A stretch of DNA of 60,333 nt from Propionivibrio dicarboxylicus (GCA_945902805.1 CAMDMZ010000026.1:1-60333), one strand, 5' to 3'. Positions 1-8,708 are shown, counted from the first letter of the stretch. The notes: a model not told the origin generated them from the sequence alone. Translations and numbers: made by a program.

Positions 1-168
1 CAGAACGTCAATGCCTACGATAGCCGCTTGAAAACTTGGATCCGTCGTTTTAACGGTGTTGCCACAAAGTATCTCGACTCCTATCTCGGTTGGTTCCGCG
101 CCCTCGACCGGTCCAGTTCTTCGGGCTGGAACTCGTCTGATTTCTTGGTATTGGCTGCCAGTGGATAA
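1..168 (+). CDS. IS1595-family-like transposase, C-terminal fragment
   Basis: Reading frame 1 is open from the first base to a TAA at 166-168, with no start inside the window. The peptide contains [20 protein letters not shown] followed by [13 protein letters not shown], which resembles the C-terminus of ISXO2/IS1595-type DDE transposases (NAYHSRLKxWMxRFxGVATKYLxNYLGW). About 55 residues are visible. The gene may be intact to the left of the window, which cannot be judged here. The sco gene ends only about 34 bases further on the other strand, so the insertion-sequence end must lie in that gap; I could not identify a terminal inverted repeat. Confidence 0.7.
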   Translation, partial: QNVNAYDSRLKTWIRRFNGVATKYLDSYLGWFRALDRSSSSGWNSSDFLVLAASG

Positions 169-201
169 CATGTCATCAATTAACGCGAACAGCGCCTTTT
201 T

Positions 202-786
202 TTATGGCTCGGCGAGTAAGAGTTTCAAATCATCAGCAATACGCGCGGGAGTTTCGCCATGCTTGATGTACAGCCGCAGCTTGCCGTGGGGGTCGATGAC
301 ATAACTGCCAGCGGTGTGATCCACGGTATAAGTACTTGGCGTGCGCCCCGGTTGTTTTACATAAAAGACCTTGAACTCCTTGGCCGTCGCTACAGTCGCA
401 GCGGCATCACCATATAGCCCGATAAAGCGGGGATGGAAGGCGGCGACATATTGGGCGAGTAATTCCTGCGTATCTCGTTCGGGATCAACCGTAACGAACA
501 GCATCTGCACCCGGTCGGCATCCGCGCCGAGCGTCGTCACTACGTCGCGTAGGGTCGAAAGATTGGTCGGACAGACATCCGGACATTGGGTGTAGCCGAA
601 GAAGATGACCACCGTCTTGCCGCGATAATCGGCCAGGGTGCGATGTTTGCCGTTTTGGTCGGTCAGGGAGAAATCTTTGCCCCAAGTCACACTGGAAAGA
701 TCAACGGCGTGAAATTTTGGTTCGGGACCGCACGCCGCTATCAATGCGGAAAACAGCGCGACAAAAAGCAGGGTCAGGAAACGCAT
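202..786 (-). CDS. SCO1/SenC-family copper chaperone (lipoprotein)
   Basis: The product is a 194-residue Sco protein that delivers copper to the CuA site of cytochrome c oxidase or acts as a periplasmic thiol reductase. The N-terminus is hydrophobic and ends in LIAAC with Cys19, a plausible lipobox, so it is probably an inner-membrane lipoprotein facing the periplasm. The thioredoxin-fold copper motif CPDVC is at residues 68-72 and the distal histidine ligand is in YTVDHTAG. It lies 19 bases downstream of ctaB on the same strand and is probably cotranscribed with it. It is one of three Sco-type genes in this locus; which subunit each serves is not evident from sequence. Confidence 0.9.
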   Translation of the reverse strand: MRFLTLLFVALFSALIAACGPEPKFHAVDLSSVTWGKDFSLTDQNGKHRTLADYRGKTVVIFFGYTQCPDVCPTNLSTLRDVVTTLGADADRVQMLFVTVDPERDTQELLAQYVAAFHPRFIGLYGDAAATVATAKEFKVFYVKQPGRTPSTYTVDHTAGSYVIDPHGKLRLYIKHGETPARIADDLKLLLAEP

Positions 787-805
787 CGGCAGGGCGCCGA
801 TGGGA

Positions 806-1702
806 CTACACCGGCAGGTAATGGTCGATCAGGAGCGCAGCAAAAAGCAGCGAAAGATAGAGGATAGACCAGCGGAAGGTTTTGCGCGCTACATCGTCGG
901 AGTAGTCGCGCCAGACCAGCCACGCATAGCCGAGGAAGATGGCGTCGAGGATGGCGGCCGAAACCAGGTAGAACCAGCCGCACATGCCGATGGCGAATGG
1001 AACCAGCGTGACCAGAGTCAGGCCAACGGTATAAAGGAAAACATGGCGGCGTGTGTATTCGGCGCCATGGGTCACCGGCAGCATGGGCAAGCCGGCGGCG
1101 GCATATTCTTTGGCGCGATACAAGGCCAGCGACCAGAAATGCGGCGGCGTCCAGACGAAGATGATGAGGAACAGCAGCCAGGCTTCGCCGGGCGTTTCGC
1201 CGGTAACGGCGGCCCAGCCAAGCACTGGCGGCATGGCGCCCGAGGCGCCGCCGATGACGATATTCTGCGAGGTGTTCGGCTTGAGGAATACGGTGTAGAT
1301 AACCGCGTATCCCACAAAGGTGGCAAGCGTCAGCCACATCGTGTACGGATTGACCAGCGCATACAGCAAGGACAAGCCGAAGCCGCCAATCGCACCGGAA
1401 AAGATCATGGTTTCGAGAGAATTCACTTCGCCACGAGGCAGGGGACGGGCGCGGGTACGCGCCATGACGGCGTCGATCTTCTGCTCGATCAGGCAATTCA
1501 CGGCGGCGGCGGCACCGGCCACCAGAGCGATACCGAGCGTGCCGGCGATCAGCACCTGCCACGGCACCATGCCCGGGACGGCGAGGAACATGCCGATCAC
1601 GGCGCAGAAAACGATCAGGGAAACGACGCGCGGCTTGGCCAGTTGCAAATATTGCTGGAAGCGGTACGAGGTGCCTTGCAGGCTGAGAGCGATGGCTTTC
1701 AC
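806..1702 (-). CDS. ctaB: protohaem IX farnesyltransferase (haem O synthase)
   Basis: The enzyme attaches a farnesyl group to haem b to make haem O, the precursor of haem A for aa3 oxidases. It is a polytopic UbiA-superfamily inner-membrane protein. The N-terminal [12 protein letters not shown] and the aspartate-rich segment in [20 protein letters not shown] (Asp in the NxxxDxxxD-like loop) are typical. I place the start at the GTG at 1702, giving 298 residues, the usual family length; an ATG at 1789 would add 29 atypical residues. It lies in the oxidase locus, upstream of a sco gene and divergent from the oxidase-subunit-I-like gene. No haem A synthase (ctaA) is visible nearby. Confidence 0.92.
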   Translation of the reverse strand: MKAIALSLQGTSYRFQQYLQLAKPRVVSLIVFCAVIGMFLAVPGMVPWQVLIAGTLGIALVAGAAAAVNCLIEQKIDAVMARTRARPLPRGEVNSLETMIFSGAIGGFGLSLLYALVNPYTMWLTLATFVGYAVIYTVFLKPNTSQNIVIGGASGAMPPVLGWAAVTGETPGEAWLLFLIIFVWTPPHFWSLALYRAKEYAAAGLPMLPVTHGAEYTRRHVFLYTVGLTLVTLVPFAIGMCGWFYLVSAAILDAIFLGYAWLVWRDYSDDVARKTFRWSILYLSLLFAALLIDHYLPV

Positions 1703-1808
1703 AGGAATTATTGTTTTATGTATGAATAGTCGAGGCCGGAAATTGAACTGAAGTTTAGCACGCTTATACTCCGCGCTCCCGTTCTCCACGCTACTTGCGC
1801 CACTAGAA

Positions 1809-3152
1809 ATGGTCGATTACCGCATCCCCGTTATCGCGGGCGTTCCACGCCAGTTGGCTCGTGCCTGGCTGGCTCTCGGCGTTGCGGCCCTGATTGGTTC
1901 CGGCTTGCTGGCGGTCTTGCTGGTGCTGTCGCGAACGCCGGGGATGCAGCATGTTTTTCCGCTGCGTGATTTCTTTCGCTCGGCGCTGGTGGTGCATGTC
2001 GATCTGTCGGTTCTGATCTGGTTCATGGCGTTTGCCGGCGTGTTGTGGAGTCTGGCCGGCGACGGCCGATTCGCCGCGCTGGGACGCTTTGGTTTCTGGC
2101 TGGCGGCGCTCGGCACGACGGTACTGACGGTTTCACCGTTCTTTCCGGATGCGCAGCCGCTCCTCAATAACTACATTCCGGTCCTGCAGCAGCCCGTGTT
2201 CTTTGCCGGCCTGATCATCGCCGGCATCGGCTTCGTGCTGACCCTGGTGCGGGCACTACTGACGATTCGACCGCAAAAAGTCGGTGCTGACGGCACGGCG
2301 GTTATGCGCCTCGGTGCCTTGCTCGCCGCCGTGGCTGGTTGTTTCGCGTTTGGCGGCTTCGTCGTTTCGTGGTTCTATGCACCTGCGCGCGAGGGTCAGG
2401 CGTATTACGAGGCGGTCTTCTGGGGCGGCGGCCATGCGTTGCAGTTTCAGCATGCCTTATTGCTGGCCGTGGCGTGGTTTTGGCTGGCGAGTGAACTCGG
2501 CAAGGCACCACGCGTGACGCCGCGCAATGCGGGAATTCTGTTTCTCATTGCCGCCCTGCCACTGCTGGCGGTGCCCATCATTTATGTCGGATGGGACGTC
2601 GGTTCGGCTTGGCACATGGCGTACTTTGCGCGCCTGATGGAATGGGGTCACCCCTTGATGACGCCGCTGATGCTGTTCGCCGCGATGTCTCTTTGGCAGG
2701 TACGCGGCAGCGCGACACCCGCCAAGTCAGCCTTTCTTGCTTCCTTTTTCCTCTTCACCGTCGGTGGTTTGCTGGCCTATATGATCAAGGGCGTGAATGT
2801 GGTGATCCCCGCGCACTACCATGGTTCGATCGTTGGCGTCACGCTGGCGTTCATGGGCCTGGCCTATGTGCTGCTGCCGCAACTAGGGTTCGGTCCGGCC
2901 AACGGAAAGATGGCACGCTGGCAGCCCTACGTCTATGGCGGCGGCCAGTTGATACACGTTCTGGGGCTGGCCTGGTCGGGTGGCTACGGGGTGCAGCGCA
3001 AGGTGGCTGGCGCGGAGCAGATACTCACTACGCTGCCGCAAAAAATCGGCATGGGCATGATGGGCGCTGGTGGCTTGATCGCCGTGATTGGTGGCGTCAT
3101 GTTCGTGTTGGTGTGCCTGAAGGCGATGCGACAGCGATCTACTGCGCCGTGA
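1809..3152 (+). CDS. haem-copper oxidase subunit I-like membrane protein
   Basis: This 447-residue protein has about 12 hydrophobic segments and resembles proteins annotated as cbb3-type oxidase subunit I-like. Histidines sit where subunit I would bind metals: [32 protein letters not shown] and [13 protein letters not shown]. The canonical HPxVY and paired HH of true oxidases are absent, so catalysis is doubtful. It is flanked by ctaB on one side and the sco-ctaD-ctaC-ctaE genes on the other, on the opposite strand from both, and its end overlaps the end of sco by 14 bases. It may serve assembly, haem handling or electron transfer for the oxidase; that is inference. It contains one copy of the 25-bp dispersed repeat at 2276-2300. 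Confidence 0.7.
   Translation: MVDYRIPVIAGVPRQLARAWLALGVAALIGSGLLAVLLVLSRTPGMQHVFPLRDFFRSALVVHVDLSVLIWFMAFAGVLWSLAGDGRFAALGRFGFWLAALGTTVLTVSPFFPDAQPLLNNYIPVLQQPVFFAGLIIAGIGFVLTLVRALLTIRPQKVGADGTAVMRLGALLAAVAGCFAFGGFVVSWFYAPAREGQAYYEAVFWGGGHALQFQHALLLAVAWFWLASELGKAPRVTPRNAGILFLIAALPLLAVPIIYVGWDVGSAWHMAYFARLMEWGHPLMTPLMLFAAMSLWQVRGSATPAKSAFLASFFLFTVGGLLAYMIKGVNVVIPAHYHGSIVGVTLAFMGLAYVLLPQLGFGPANGKMARWQPYVYGGGQLIHVLGLAWSGGYGVQRKVAGAEQILTTLPQKIGMGMMGAGGLIAVIGGVMFVLVCLKAMRQRSTAP
2276..2300 (+). repeat. 25-bp dispersed repeat, copy 1 (inside oxidase-like gene)
   Basis: This copy matches the family consensus at 23 of 25 positions. It begins AAAAGTCGG and continues TGCTGACGGCACGGCG, differing by A for G and C for G. 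It is read in frame as KVGADGTA in a hydrophilic loop of the oxidase-subunit-I-like protein, the only plus-oriented copy lying in a plus-strand gene. Confidence 0.6.
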
Positions 3153-3819
3153 TGCGGCGGTAGTCGGCGGCCATTTTGTCAGCCGCTTGCGGAGGCGAAA
3201 ACAGTGCGACGAGCTGGCCTTTGGGGTTGATCAGGTAGATGGCTGCCGAGTGGTCGACGGTGTAGTTTTTCTTGTCGGCTGTGTCGTTGCGTTGAAAGAA
3301 GACACCCAAGTCTTTGGTTAGCGGGGCAAGCTCCGTATCGTCGCCAGTAATGCCAATAAATGCTGGATCAAATGCCGCCAGGTAATTGTCGAGCAGAGCG
3401 TGCGTATCGCGCGCCGGGTCGATCGAAATGAAAACAACCTGAAAAGTCGGCGCTGGCGGGACGGCGCCAAGTCTCGCCTGCAGGTCTTTCATCAAGCCCA
3501 GCGCGGTGGGACAGATGTCCGGACACTGGGTATAGCCGAAAAATACAAAGCTCCATTGACCTTGCAGATTGGCATTGGCAAACGGTCCTTTGGGACCCGC
3601 CAGATGGAACTCTGGAAGGCGCTTATCGTCGTGAAATTCGGTCACAGTTTTGAGTTCGCCTGCCGGTAACGGCCCATGCAAAACAGCACGTACGGTGAGA
3701 TAGGCGCCGCCCACGATCAGAATGGCGCCACACACCATCAACCATTTAAGCAAAAACGCCCCGGGGAAGCCGGGGCGCGATGCCGGAACGATTGTTTGGT
3801 CAGGCTTTTTTGAATCCAT
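3139..3819 (-). CDS. SCO1/SenC-family copper chaperone
   Basis: The second Sco protein of the locus has 226 residues from the ATG at 3819, which overlaps the end of ctaD by 20 bases and suggests translational coupling. An N-terminal membrane anchor (residues about 22-45, LLKWLMVCGAILIVGGAYLT) is followed by a periplasmic thioredoxin-like domain. The copper motif CPDIC is at residues 99-103 and the distal ligand histidine is in YTVDHSAA. It is expected to metallate or reduce the CuA centre of CtaC. The segment VPPAPTF in a surface loop is encoded by a copy of the 25-bp dispersed repeat (3442-3466). Confidence 0.92.
   Translation of the reverse strand: MDSKKPDQTIVPASRPGFPGAFLLKWLMVCGAILIVGGAYLTVRAVLHGPLPAGELKTVTEFHDDKRLPEFHLAGPKGPFANANLQGQWSFVFFGYTQCPDICPTALGLMKDLQARLGAVPPAPTFQVVFISIDPARDTHALLDNYLAAFDPAFIGITGDDTELAPLTKDLGVFFQRNDTADKKNYTVDHSAAIYLINPKGQLVALFSPPQAADKMAADYRRITAQ
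3442..3466 (+). repeat. 25-bp dispersed repeat, copy 2 (inside sco)
   Basis: This is a full match: AAAAGTCGG, C, GCTGGCG, G, GACGGCG. The host gene is on the minus strand and reads the repeat as AVPPAPTF, just before the strand leading to FISIDPARD. Other Sco proteins vary in sequence and length at this point, so the site is tolerant. Confidence 0.85.
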
Positions 3820-5371
3820 ACGGATGCCAGTCTTCCGACACCGACGGTGGGGTCGGCCAGTTGCCGTGCGGCGGCGGCGAGACGGTGGACCATTCAAGCG
3901 ACGGCGAACCCCACGGATTGTCGCCGGCCGGAGCGCCCTTCATGGCACCGAGTATCCAGTTCAGGATGGCGATGGTAAAACCGACGGCGAGAATCCCGGC
4001 GCCGAGCGTCATCCACTGATGCGCACCCTCGAACTGCGGAAAGTGCGCGTAATCGTAGTAACGGCGCGGCATGCCTTGGACGCCGACATCCATCATGATC
4101 CAGAACACGATATTCACGCCGACAAAGGTGATCCAGAAACCGACTTTGCCCCAGAACTCGTTGTACATGCGTCCTGTCACTTTCGGGAACCAGTGATAGA
4201 CGCCGCCAAAGATGGCGAAGGTCCCCGCCACGGCCATCACGTAATGGAAATGGCCGACGACGTAATAGGTATCCGATACCGCGATCGTCAGCGACGGTAA
4301 CGCTAGCGGAATGCCGGTCAGACCACCAATCAAGAACAGGAAAACGACGCCGAGAGCGTACATCATGGGTGTGGTGAAGGCGATCGAGCTCTTGTACAGC
4401 GTGCCGATCAAGCCGATCATCATCAAGCCAACGGGGATCGAAATCAGCAAGGTGGTGACCATCTGACCGATACGCAGCCAGTCGGCCATGCCTGAAACGT
4501 AAAGGTGGTGAATCCAGACTTCGCCCGACATCACCACGATGCCGCCGATGCCGCCATAGACCACCATCTTGTAGTTGAAGACCATGTTCTTGGCATGTGC
4601 CGCGATGATCTCGAACACCACGCCAATGAACGGCAGGAAAATCACATACACGGCCGGATGCGAGTAGAACCAGAATAGGTTCTGGTAGGTCAGCACGTCA
4701 CCGCCCTTGGTCGGGTCGAAGAAGTTGGTGCCGAGATACTTGTCCATCGAGATCAGCGTGACAGCCGTACCGAGAACCGGTACGAAGATCAGTTGCAGAA
4801 TGAAGGCACCCAGCGTGCACCAGACGAAGATGTTGAGCTTGGAGAGCTTCAATCCGGGCGCCCGCATGTAGGCGACGGTGGTCAAGAAGTTCACGCCGCC
4901 GATGATGGAGGCGAAGCCAAGAATCAGCACGGTAAAGGAATACATCGCCGTATTGCCGGTGGTGATCGTCGAGTAGGGCGGATAGCCGGTCCACATGACA
5001 TCCGGGGGGTCGGGAATGAAGAAGGTCAGGCAGGCGAGAATGACGCCGACGTAAAACAGCCAGACCGACAAGGCATTGACGCGCGGGAAGGCCACGTCTT
5101 TGGCGCCGATCATCAGCGGGATACAGTAATTGGCAAAGAAGCCGGTCAGCGCCGGGATCTGGAAGCCGAGGATCATCACCGCGCCATGCGTGTAGAGCCA
5201 GACGTTGTATTGCGTCGGGTTGGAGGTGATGGTCGGGCCGATGGTCGAAAGCTCGGCACGCATCAGTAGCGCCATGATCCCGGCGATGACAAATGCGGCA
5301 ATCGAACCAATCAGATACAGCACGCCGACGCGCTTGTGATCCGTGGTGAAGATCCATTCCTTGAGATTCAT
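3800..5371 (-). CDS. ctaD: cytochrome c oxidase subunit I (aa3, A2-type)
   Basis: This is the catalytic subunit of an aa3-type terminal oxidase: 523 residues with 12 predicted membrane spans carrying haem a, haem a3 and CuB. Visible ligands include WLYTHGAVMI (low-spin haem His), FYSHPAVYVIF (CuB His and the cross-linked Tyr), VWIHHLYVSGM (CuB His pair) and VGHFHYVMA (haem a and a3 His). The FYSHPAVY sequence has Tyr-Ser and no D-channel glutamate next to the HPxVY, which marks A2-type haem-copper oxidases rather than the usual A1 mitochondrial-like form. It is cotranscribed with ctaE, a sco-like gene and ctaC upstream, and sco downstream. Confidence 0.97.
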   Translation of the reverse strand: MNLKEWIFTTDHKRVGVLYLIGSIAAFVIAGIMALLMRAELSTIGPTITSNPTQYNVWLYTHGAVMILGFQIPALTGFFANYCIPLMIGAKDVAFPRVNALSVWLFYVGVILACLTFFIPDPPDVMWTGYPPYSTITTGNTAMYSFTVLILGFASIIGGVNFLTTVAYMRAPGLKLSKLNIFVWCTLGAFILQLIFVPVLGTAVTLISMDKYLGTNFFDPTKGGDVLTYQNLFWFYSHPAVYVIFLPFIGVVFEIIAAHAKNMVFNYKMVVYGGIGGIVVMSGEVWIHHLYVSGMADWLRIGQMVTTLLISIPVGLMMIGLIGTLYKSSIAFTTPMMYALGVVFLFLIGGLTGIPLALPSLTIAVSDTYYVVGHFHYVMAVAGTFAIFGGVYHWFPKVTGRMYNEFWGKVGFWITFVGVNIVFWIMMDVGVQGMPRRYYDYAHFPQFEGAHQWMTLGAGILAVGFTIAILNWILGAMKGAPAGDNPWGSPSLEWSTVSPPPHGNWPTPPSVSEDWHPYGFKKA

Positions 5372-5387
5372 TGCGTTCGTCCTTCGA

Positions 5388-6206
5388 TCAGGTCTTCTTG
5401 GCCGCCGACTTGGCGGACTTTTTTGTCGCGGCAGCCGGCATGGCCGCCGGCTTGGCAGATTCCGGTACCGTGCTGGCGAGACGTGTCTCTTCGTCCTTCA
5501 TCCACGCCGCGTACTCCTCCGGCGCCTTGATGATCAAACGACCCGCCATGTAGCCATGCATTACGCCGCAATACTCGGCGCAGGTCACGATGTGCTCGCC
5601 GGGCTTGGTCGGGTTGAACCACAAGTAGGTGATGCGCCCCGGCATCGAGTCTTCCTTGACGCGGAAGTCGGGGATGTAGTGACTGTGCAAGGTGTCGCGG
5701 CTGGTCATGCGCAATAGCACGGGTGTCCCGGCGGGAACAATCAGCTCATTCTGGGTACGCACGCCATTGGGGTAGGTGTAATCCCAGCTGTACATGCCGG
5801 CTTCCAGTTTGACCTCCAGCCGGTTAGCCGGGACGTCACGATAACTGTTCCACAGCACCCAACCGTTAGCCGCAGTGTAGAGGTCGATGGATAAGAAAAC
5901 GAACACCGGAAGCACCACCCAACCCACTGCGCCAGCAGGGGTCAGTTTGGTCGACGCGCCGACCTCGTTACCCGGGCGGCGCCGCGAATTCCAGATGAAC
6001 CACGCGGTCACCAAGGCAAAGAGAACGCCGATGATGCTGATATCCACGATCACTTCGTGCCACAGATGATCCCACTCGCGGGCCGGGTCCTTGATCTTGA
6101 CCATAGCGCCTTCGGCCACAGCGCCAGCAGCGGCCGACGCCCAGACTGGTGCCGCAAGCAGCAGCGTTGCCAGTGCGCCGGTGGCGAGTTTCAGCTTGTC
6201 ATGCAT
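5388..6206 (-). CDS. ctaC: cytochrome c oxidase subunit II (CuA subunit)
   Basis: CtaC accepts electrons from cytochrome c through the binuclear CuA centre and passes them to haem a in CtaD. The product has 272 residues from the ATG at 6206, which is preceded by a strong GAAGGAGAA ribosome-binding site. It shows a signal peptide ending near APVWASA, two membrane spans at about residues 48-120, and a periplasmic cupredoxin domain with the CuA motif CAEYCGVMHGYM. The distal His is in LHSHYIPDF. No C-terminal haem c motif is present. The C-terminus is a Lys/Ala-rich tail of about 30 residues (KSAKSAAKKT). It lies 16 bases upstream of ctaD. Confidence 0.97.
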   Translation of the reverse strand: MHDKLKLATGALATLLLAAPVWASAAAGAVAEGAMVKIKDPAREWDHLWHEVIVDISIIGVLFALVTAWFIWNSRRRPGNEVGASTKLTPAGAVGWVVLPVFVFLSIDLYTAANGWVLWNSYRDVPANRLEVKLEAGMYSWDYTYPNGVRTQNELIVPAGTPVLLRMTSRDTLHSHYIPDFRVKEDSMPGRITYLWFNPTKPGEHIVTCAEYCGVMHGYMAGRLIIKAPEEYAAWMKDEETRLASTVPESAKPAAMPAAATKKSAKSAAKKT

Positions 6207-6217
6207 GCGATTCTCCT

Positions 6218-7054
6218 TCAGATCCCTTGCGATTTTCTTGCCATCTTGCGTCGATACATCCAGGCTCCCAGAGCCATCAGCGTCAATCCCAAGAGCAGGG
6301 AGCCGACACCGGCCAGCAGCGAATAATTCAGTTGATACTTGCCCTCGGCGTAGTTGTAGCTGAAGCACGCCCCGGTCAGCATGTCGAACACCGCCGTCGA
6401 GTTCGAAATCCGTTCCCAGTCAGCATCCGTGATCGCCAACTCCACCGTCTTTGCATCCATCCGTGTGCCGTAGATGTAGCGCGCCACGCGTCCTTCAGGC
6501 GTCAGAAACACCAGCACATTCGGATGCAGAAACGCCCGCGCTGCATCCGACCAGAAAAAGCGATACCCGACTTCCCCGGCAAACTGCTCTACCGCGCCGG
6601 TCTTGACGACCGCGTGGCGCCAGCCGGACTTCATCTTTTCCGGCACGCCAGCCGCCTTGGCCAGAAATTCCCGTGCGGTCGCCGGCGTATCGCGCTTGTC
6701 GAACGAGACCGTCAAGACTCGATAATCCTTGCCCAGCTCAAATCGCGTTACCTTGTCTAGCACCTTGGCCAACTCACTGTTCATTGTCGGACAGGTGCCA
6801 TCGCAACCGTAATACGACAACAACAGGATCACCGGCTTTCCCAACAGTTCGCCCATCCGGAAATCCTTGCCCTCCGCGTCCGTCAGCACCGTTTCCCCAA
6901 CTATTCGATTGCCGAGAAAACGCGGCTCGTCAATTTGCATCACCGAGCCATCGGCAATGCTGTTTTGGGTGGGCTCGCCGACAGCCAGAACTGCCTTGGC
7001 GAACCCGACAGCAGCAACTACCAGAAGTAAATTTGCGAAACGACGAAGAACCAA
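6218..7054 (-). CDS. SCO-like copper-binding protein with C-terminal membrane anchor
   Basis: This third Sco-type protein (278 residues) has an N-terminal signal peptide, a thioredoxin-like domain with the copper motif CDGTC (in YYGCDGTCPT), a distal histidine in FLHPNVLVF, and a C-terminal hydrophobic span (LLAGVGSLLLGLTLMALGAW) ending in a basic tail. It differs from the other two Sco proteins by anchoring at the C-terminus. Its start overlaps the end of ctaE by 37 bases and its end lies 11 bases upstream of ctaC, so it is in the oxidase operon. No cox11/ctaG gene occurs here, and it may share in copper insertion for CuA or CuB; that is inference. Confidence 0.85.
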   Translation of the reverse strand: MVLRRFANLLLVVAAVGFAKAVLAVGEPTQNSIADGSVMQIDEPRFLGNRIVGETVLTDAEGKDFRMGELLGKPVILLLSYYGCDGTCPTMNSELAKVLDKVTRFELGKDYRVLTVSFDKRDTPATAREFLAKAAGVPEKMKSGWRHAVVKTGAVEQFAGEVGYRFFWSDAARAFLHPNVLVFLTPEGRVARYIYGTRMDAKTVELAITDADWERISNSTAVFDMLTGACFSYNYAEGKYQLNYSLLAGVGSLLLGLTLMALGAWMYRRKMARKSQGI

Positions 7055-7782
7055 ATGATGTCCACGAAATGCCAGTACAAACCAGCGGTACGCATGAAAC
7101 CCTCGTCGATATCGCCGCGAAAAACTGAAGGCAAACCGGCAAGGAAGATCGTCAAGCCAACCACGACGTGCGAACCGTGGAGACCGGTGACCGAAAAGAA
7201 CACCGTACTGAAGGCATTGGTGCTGATGGTGAAGCCTTCATGAATCAAGTGCGACCATTCGTAGGCCGACATACCGAGGAAGATCGCGCCAAGGACGATC
7301 GTGAGCAAATACCAGAGGCGGAAGCCCGTCTTGTCACCGAGGTGCAGCAAATGCTCGGCGTAATGAATCGTGAGCGAGGACGAGACAAGAATAAAGGTCA
7401 TCACCAGTGGCATCATCTTCGGTAAGGTGATGGTGCCGGCCGGCGGCCAGACGTCAGCATGCAATCGCGTGTACCAGTAGCCGACGAAGAAGGAAACGAA
7501 AATCATCGCCTCGGCCAGAATGAACCAGCCCATCGCCGAATACGAGAAGCCGTCGCCCTTGCCCATTGCCTCGCTGGTCCAGCCAGCAACGCCGGCCAGG
7601 ATCATCGGAATCGCCAGACCCAGCGAAAGGATGGAGGCGAAGCTGTTGTGATAGACGAACTTAAAGGAGAAGGCGACGGCCATAAAGAGGATGCCGAAGC
7701 TGATGACGAACGGCCAGATGCTCGTATCCCAATGGGCGTGAGCATGGGCGTGGCTGTCATGGTGGTGGGCGTCGTGCGCCAT
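7018..7782 (-). CDS. ctaE: cytochrome c oxidase subunit III
   Basis: CtaE is the non-catalytic third core subunit of the aa3 oxidase, with about seven membrane spans. Recognisable segments are WFILAEAMIFVSFFVGYWY, with the conserved membrane Glu, and GLHGSHVVVG; the C-terminus WHFVDIIWFFVV is diagnostic. The ATG at 7782 has GGGAG six bases upstream and gives 254 residues; an ATG at 7788 lies directly against that site and is less likely. The N-terminus is unusually His-rich (HHHDSHAHAHAHW), a possible metal-binding tail. It is the first gene of the minus-strand oxidase operon and faces a divergent cytochrome c gene. Confidence 0.96.
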   Translation of the reverse strand: MAHDAHHHDSHAHAHAHWDTSIWPFVISFGILFMAVAFSFKFVYHNSFASILSLGLAIPMILAGVAGWTSEAMGKGDGFSYSAMGWFILAEAMIFVSFFVGYWYTRLHADVWPPAGTITLPKMMPLVMTFILVSSSLTIHYAEHLLHLGDKTGFRLWYLLTIVLGAIFLGMSAYEWSHLIHEGFTISTNAFSTVFFSVTGLHGSHVVVGLTIFLAGLPSVFRGDIDEGFMRTAGLYWHFVDIIWFFVVSQIYFW

Positions 7783-7859
7783 TTTCATCTCCCTATTGGT
7801 GGTTCCCCGAGAATTTTGAACTCGCCCGGGGTTGCCATCTGCTCAATGTTAAAACATAA

Positions 7860-7873
7860 TTGACCTAAATCAA
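7860..7873. promoter_or_regulatory. FNR/ANR-like binding site between ctaE and the cytochrome c gene
   Basis: The sequence is TTGAC, four bases, ATCAA. It differs at one position from the FNR/CRP-family consensus TTGAT-N4-ATCAA. It is centred about 85 bases upstream of the ctaE start and 68 bases upstream of the cytochrome c start, in an AT-rich divergent promoter. This suggests oxygen-responsive control of the oxidase operon or of the cytochrome gene. The direction of the effect cannot be told from sequence. Confidence 0.5.
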
Positions 7874-7934
7874 CAAGAAATGATTATTTCAAGTTTCTAG
7901 TTTTGTCGCAACCGCTCCGAAGGAATCCAACAAG

Positions 7935-8618
7935 ATGGCGTCCCAATTTTTGCATGCTGCCCTTGTCGCCGCGCTTTGTGTGAGCCTAGCGCCAGCTTCC
8001 CTGGCCGCTGGAACACCCGCAGGCAATGCCGAAGCCGGACAAGCAAAGGCGGTGGCCTGTGGTGGTTGCCACGGTGCCGATGGCAACAGCGCGCCGGAAA
8101 TCTACGCCGCACTGAAAGCGCCGAAGCTTGCCGGTCAGGTTTCTGAATACATCGCCAAGTCACTGCATGATTTCAAGGCCGGTCGTCGCGTCAATGAAAC
8201 GATGTCGCCACAGGCGCAGGCCGTGGCCGAAGTGGATATCGCCGACATCGCCGCTTATTTCGGCAGTCAGAAGGCGAAGGCTGGCACGGCCGCCAACAAG
8301 GATTTGCTGGCGCAGGGCGAGAAGATCTTTTTCAAGGGCAAAGGTCGCCCCGATGTGGTGGCCGCCTGTGTCGGCTGCCATGGCTTGAATGGCATCGGCA
8401 ATCGTGACTGGGCGAAGATCATGTCGCGGCCACCGGTCGTTTTGGCGCCGGCGATTGGCGGCCAGCACGCCGGCTATGTGAGCGACCAATTGCTGGCCTA
8501 TAAGTCCGGCAAGCGCGCCACGGACCCCGGTCATGTCATGCGCGATATTGCCGGACGTTTAACCGAACAGGATATTGTGGCTGTGGCCGAGTACATCACT
8601 ACCTTGCAGCCACGCTGA
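7935..8618 (+). CDS. dihaem cytochrome c (c4-like)
   Basis: The product is a 227-residue periplasmic cytochrome with a signal peptide (cleavage near SLAAG) and two haem-attachment motifs, CGGCH at about residue 36 and CVGCH at about residue 147. Methionine ligand candidates are in NETMSPQAQ and in the second domain. Two tandem class I domains and the length of about 200 residues after processing match cytochrome c4, an electron donor to haem-copper oxidases. AAGGA sits upstream of the ATG. It is divergent from the oxidase operon, which fits a role as its electron donor. Confidence 0.88.
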   Translation: MASQFLHAALVAALCVSLAPASLAAGTPAGNAEAGQAKAVACGGCHGADGNSAPEIYAALKAPKLAGQVSEYIAKSLHDFKAGRRVNETMSPQAQAVAEVDIADIAAYFGSQKAKAGTAANKDLLAQGEKIFFKGKGRPDVVAACVGCHGLNGIGNRDWAKIMSRPPVVLAPAIGGQHAGYVSDQLLAYKSGKRATDPGHVMRDIAGRLTEQDIVAVAEYITTLQPR

Positions 8619-8664
8619 GCAGAACAACGGCCCTAATAAGAGCCGGAGGAGGAGAGGGAGCGCG

Positions 8665-8692
8665 AACGACCTGTGGTGATCCACAGGTCGTT
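8665..8692 (+). terminator. Rho-independent-type terminator after the cytochrome c gene
   Basis: A perfect 12-bp stem, AACGACCTGTGG with its complement, closes a 4-base loop (TGAT) and is followed by TGTGTTTG. It lies 47 bases past the cytochrome c stop and points away from it. The 3' tract is only moderately T-rich. Confidence 0.7.
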
Positions 8693-8708
8693 TGTGTTTG
8701 CGGCAGGG

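Noticed and set aside
774-1729. Long open frames on both strands opposite or beside ctaB, and similar ones opposite scpA, pccB, pccA and waaA
   Set aside because: They are GC-rich shadow frames of well-recognised genes, with Arg/Ala/His-rich meaningless products and no ribosome-binding sites.
5391-5450. GCCGCCGAC with GGACTTTTTT resembling the dispersed repeat in reverse
   Set aside because: It is the Lys/Ala-coding tail of ctaC; the central GCTGGCG and the GACGGCG end are missing.
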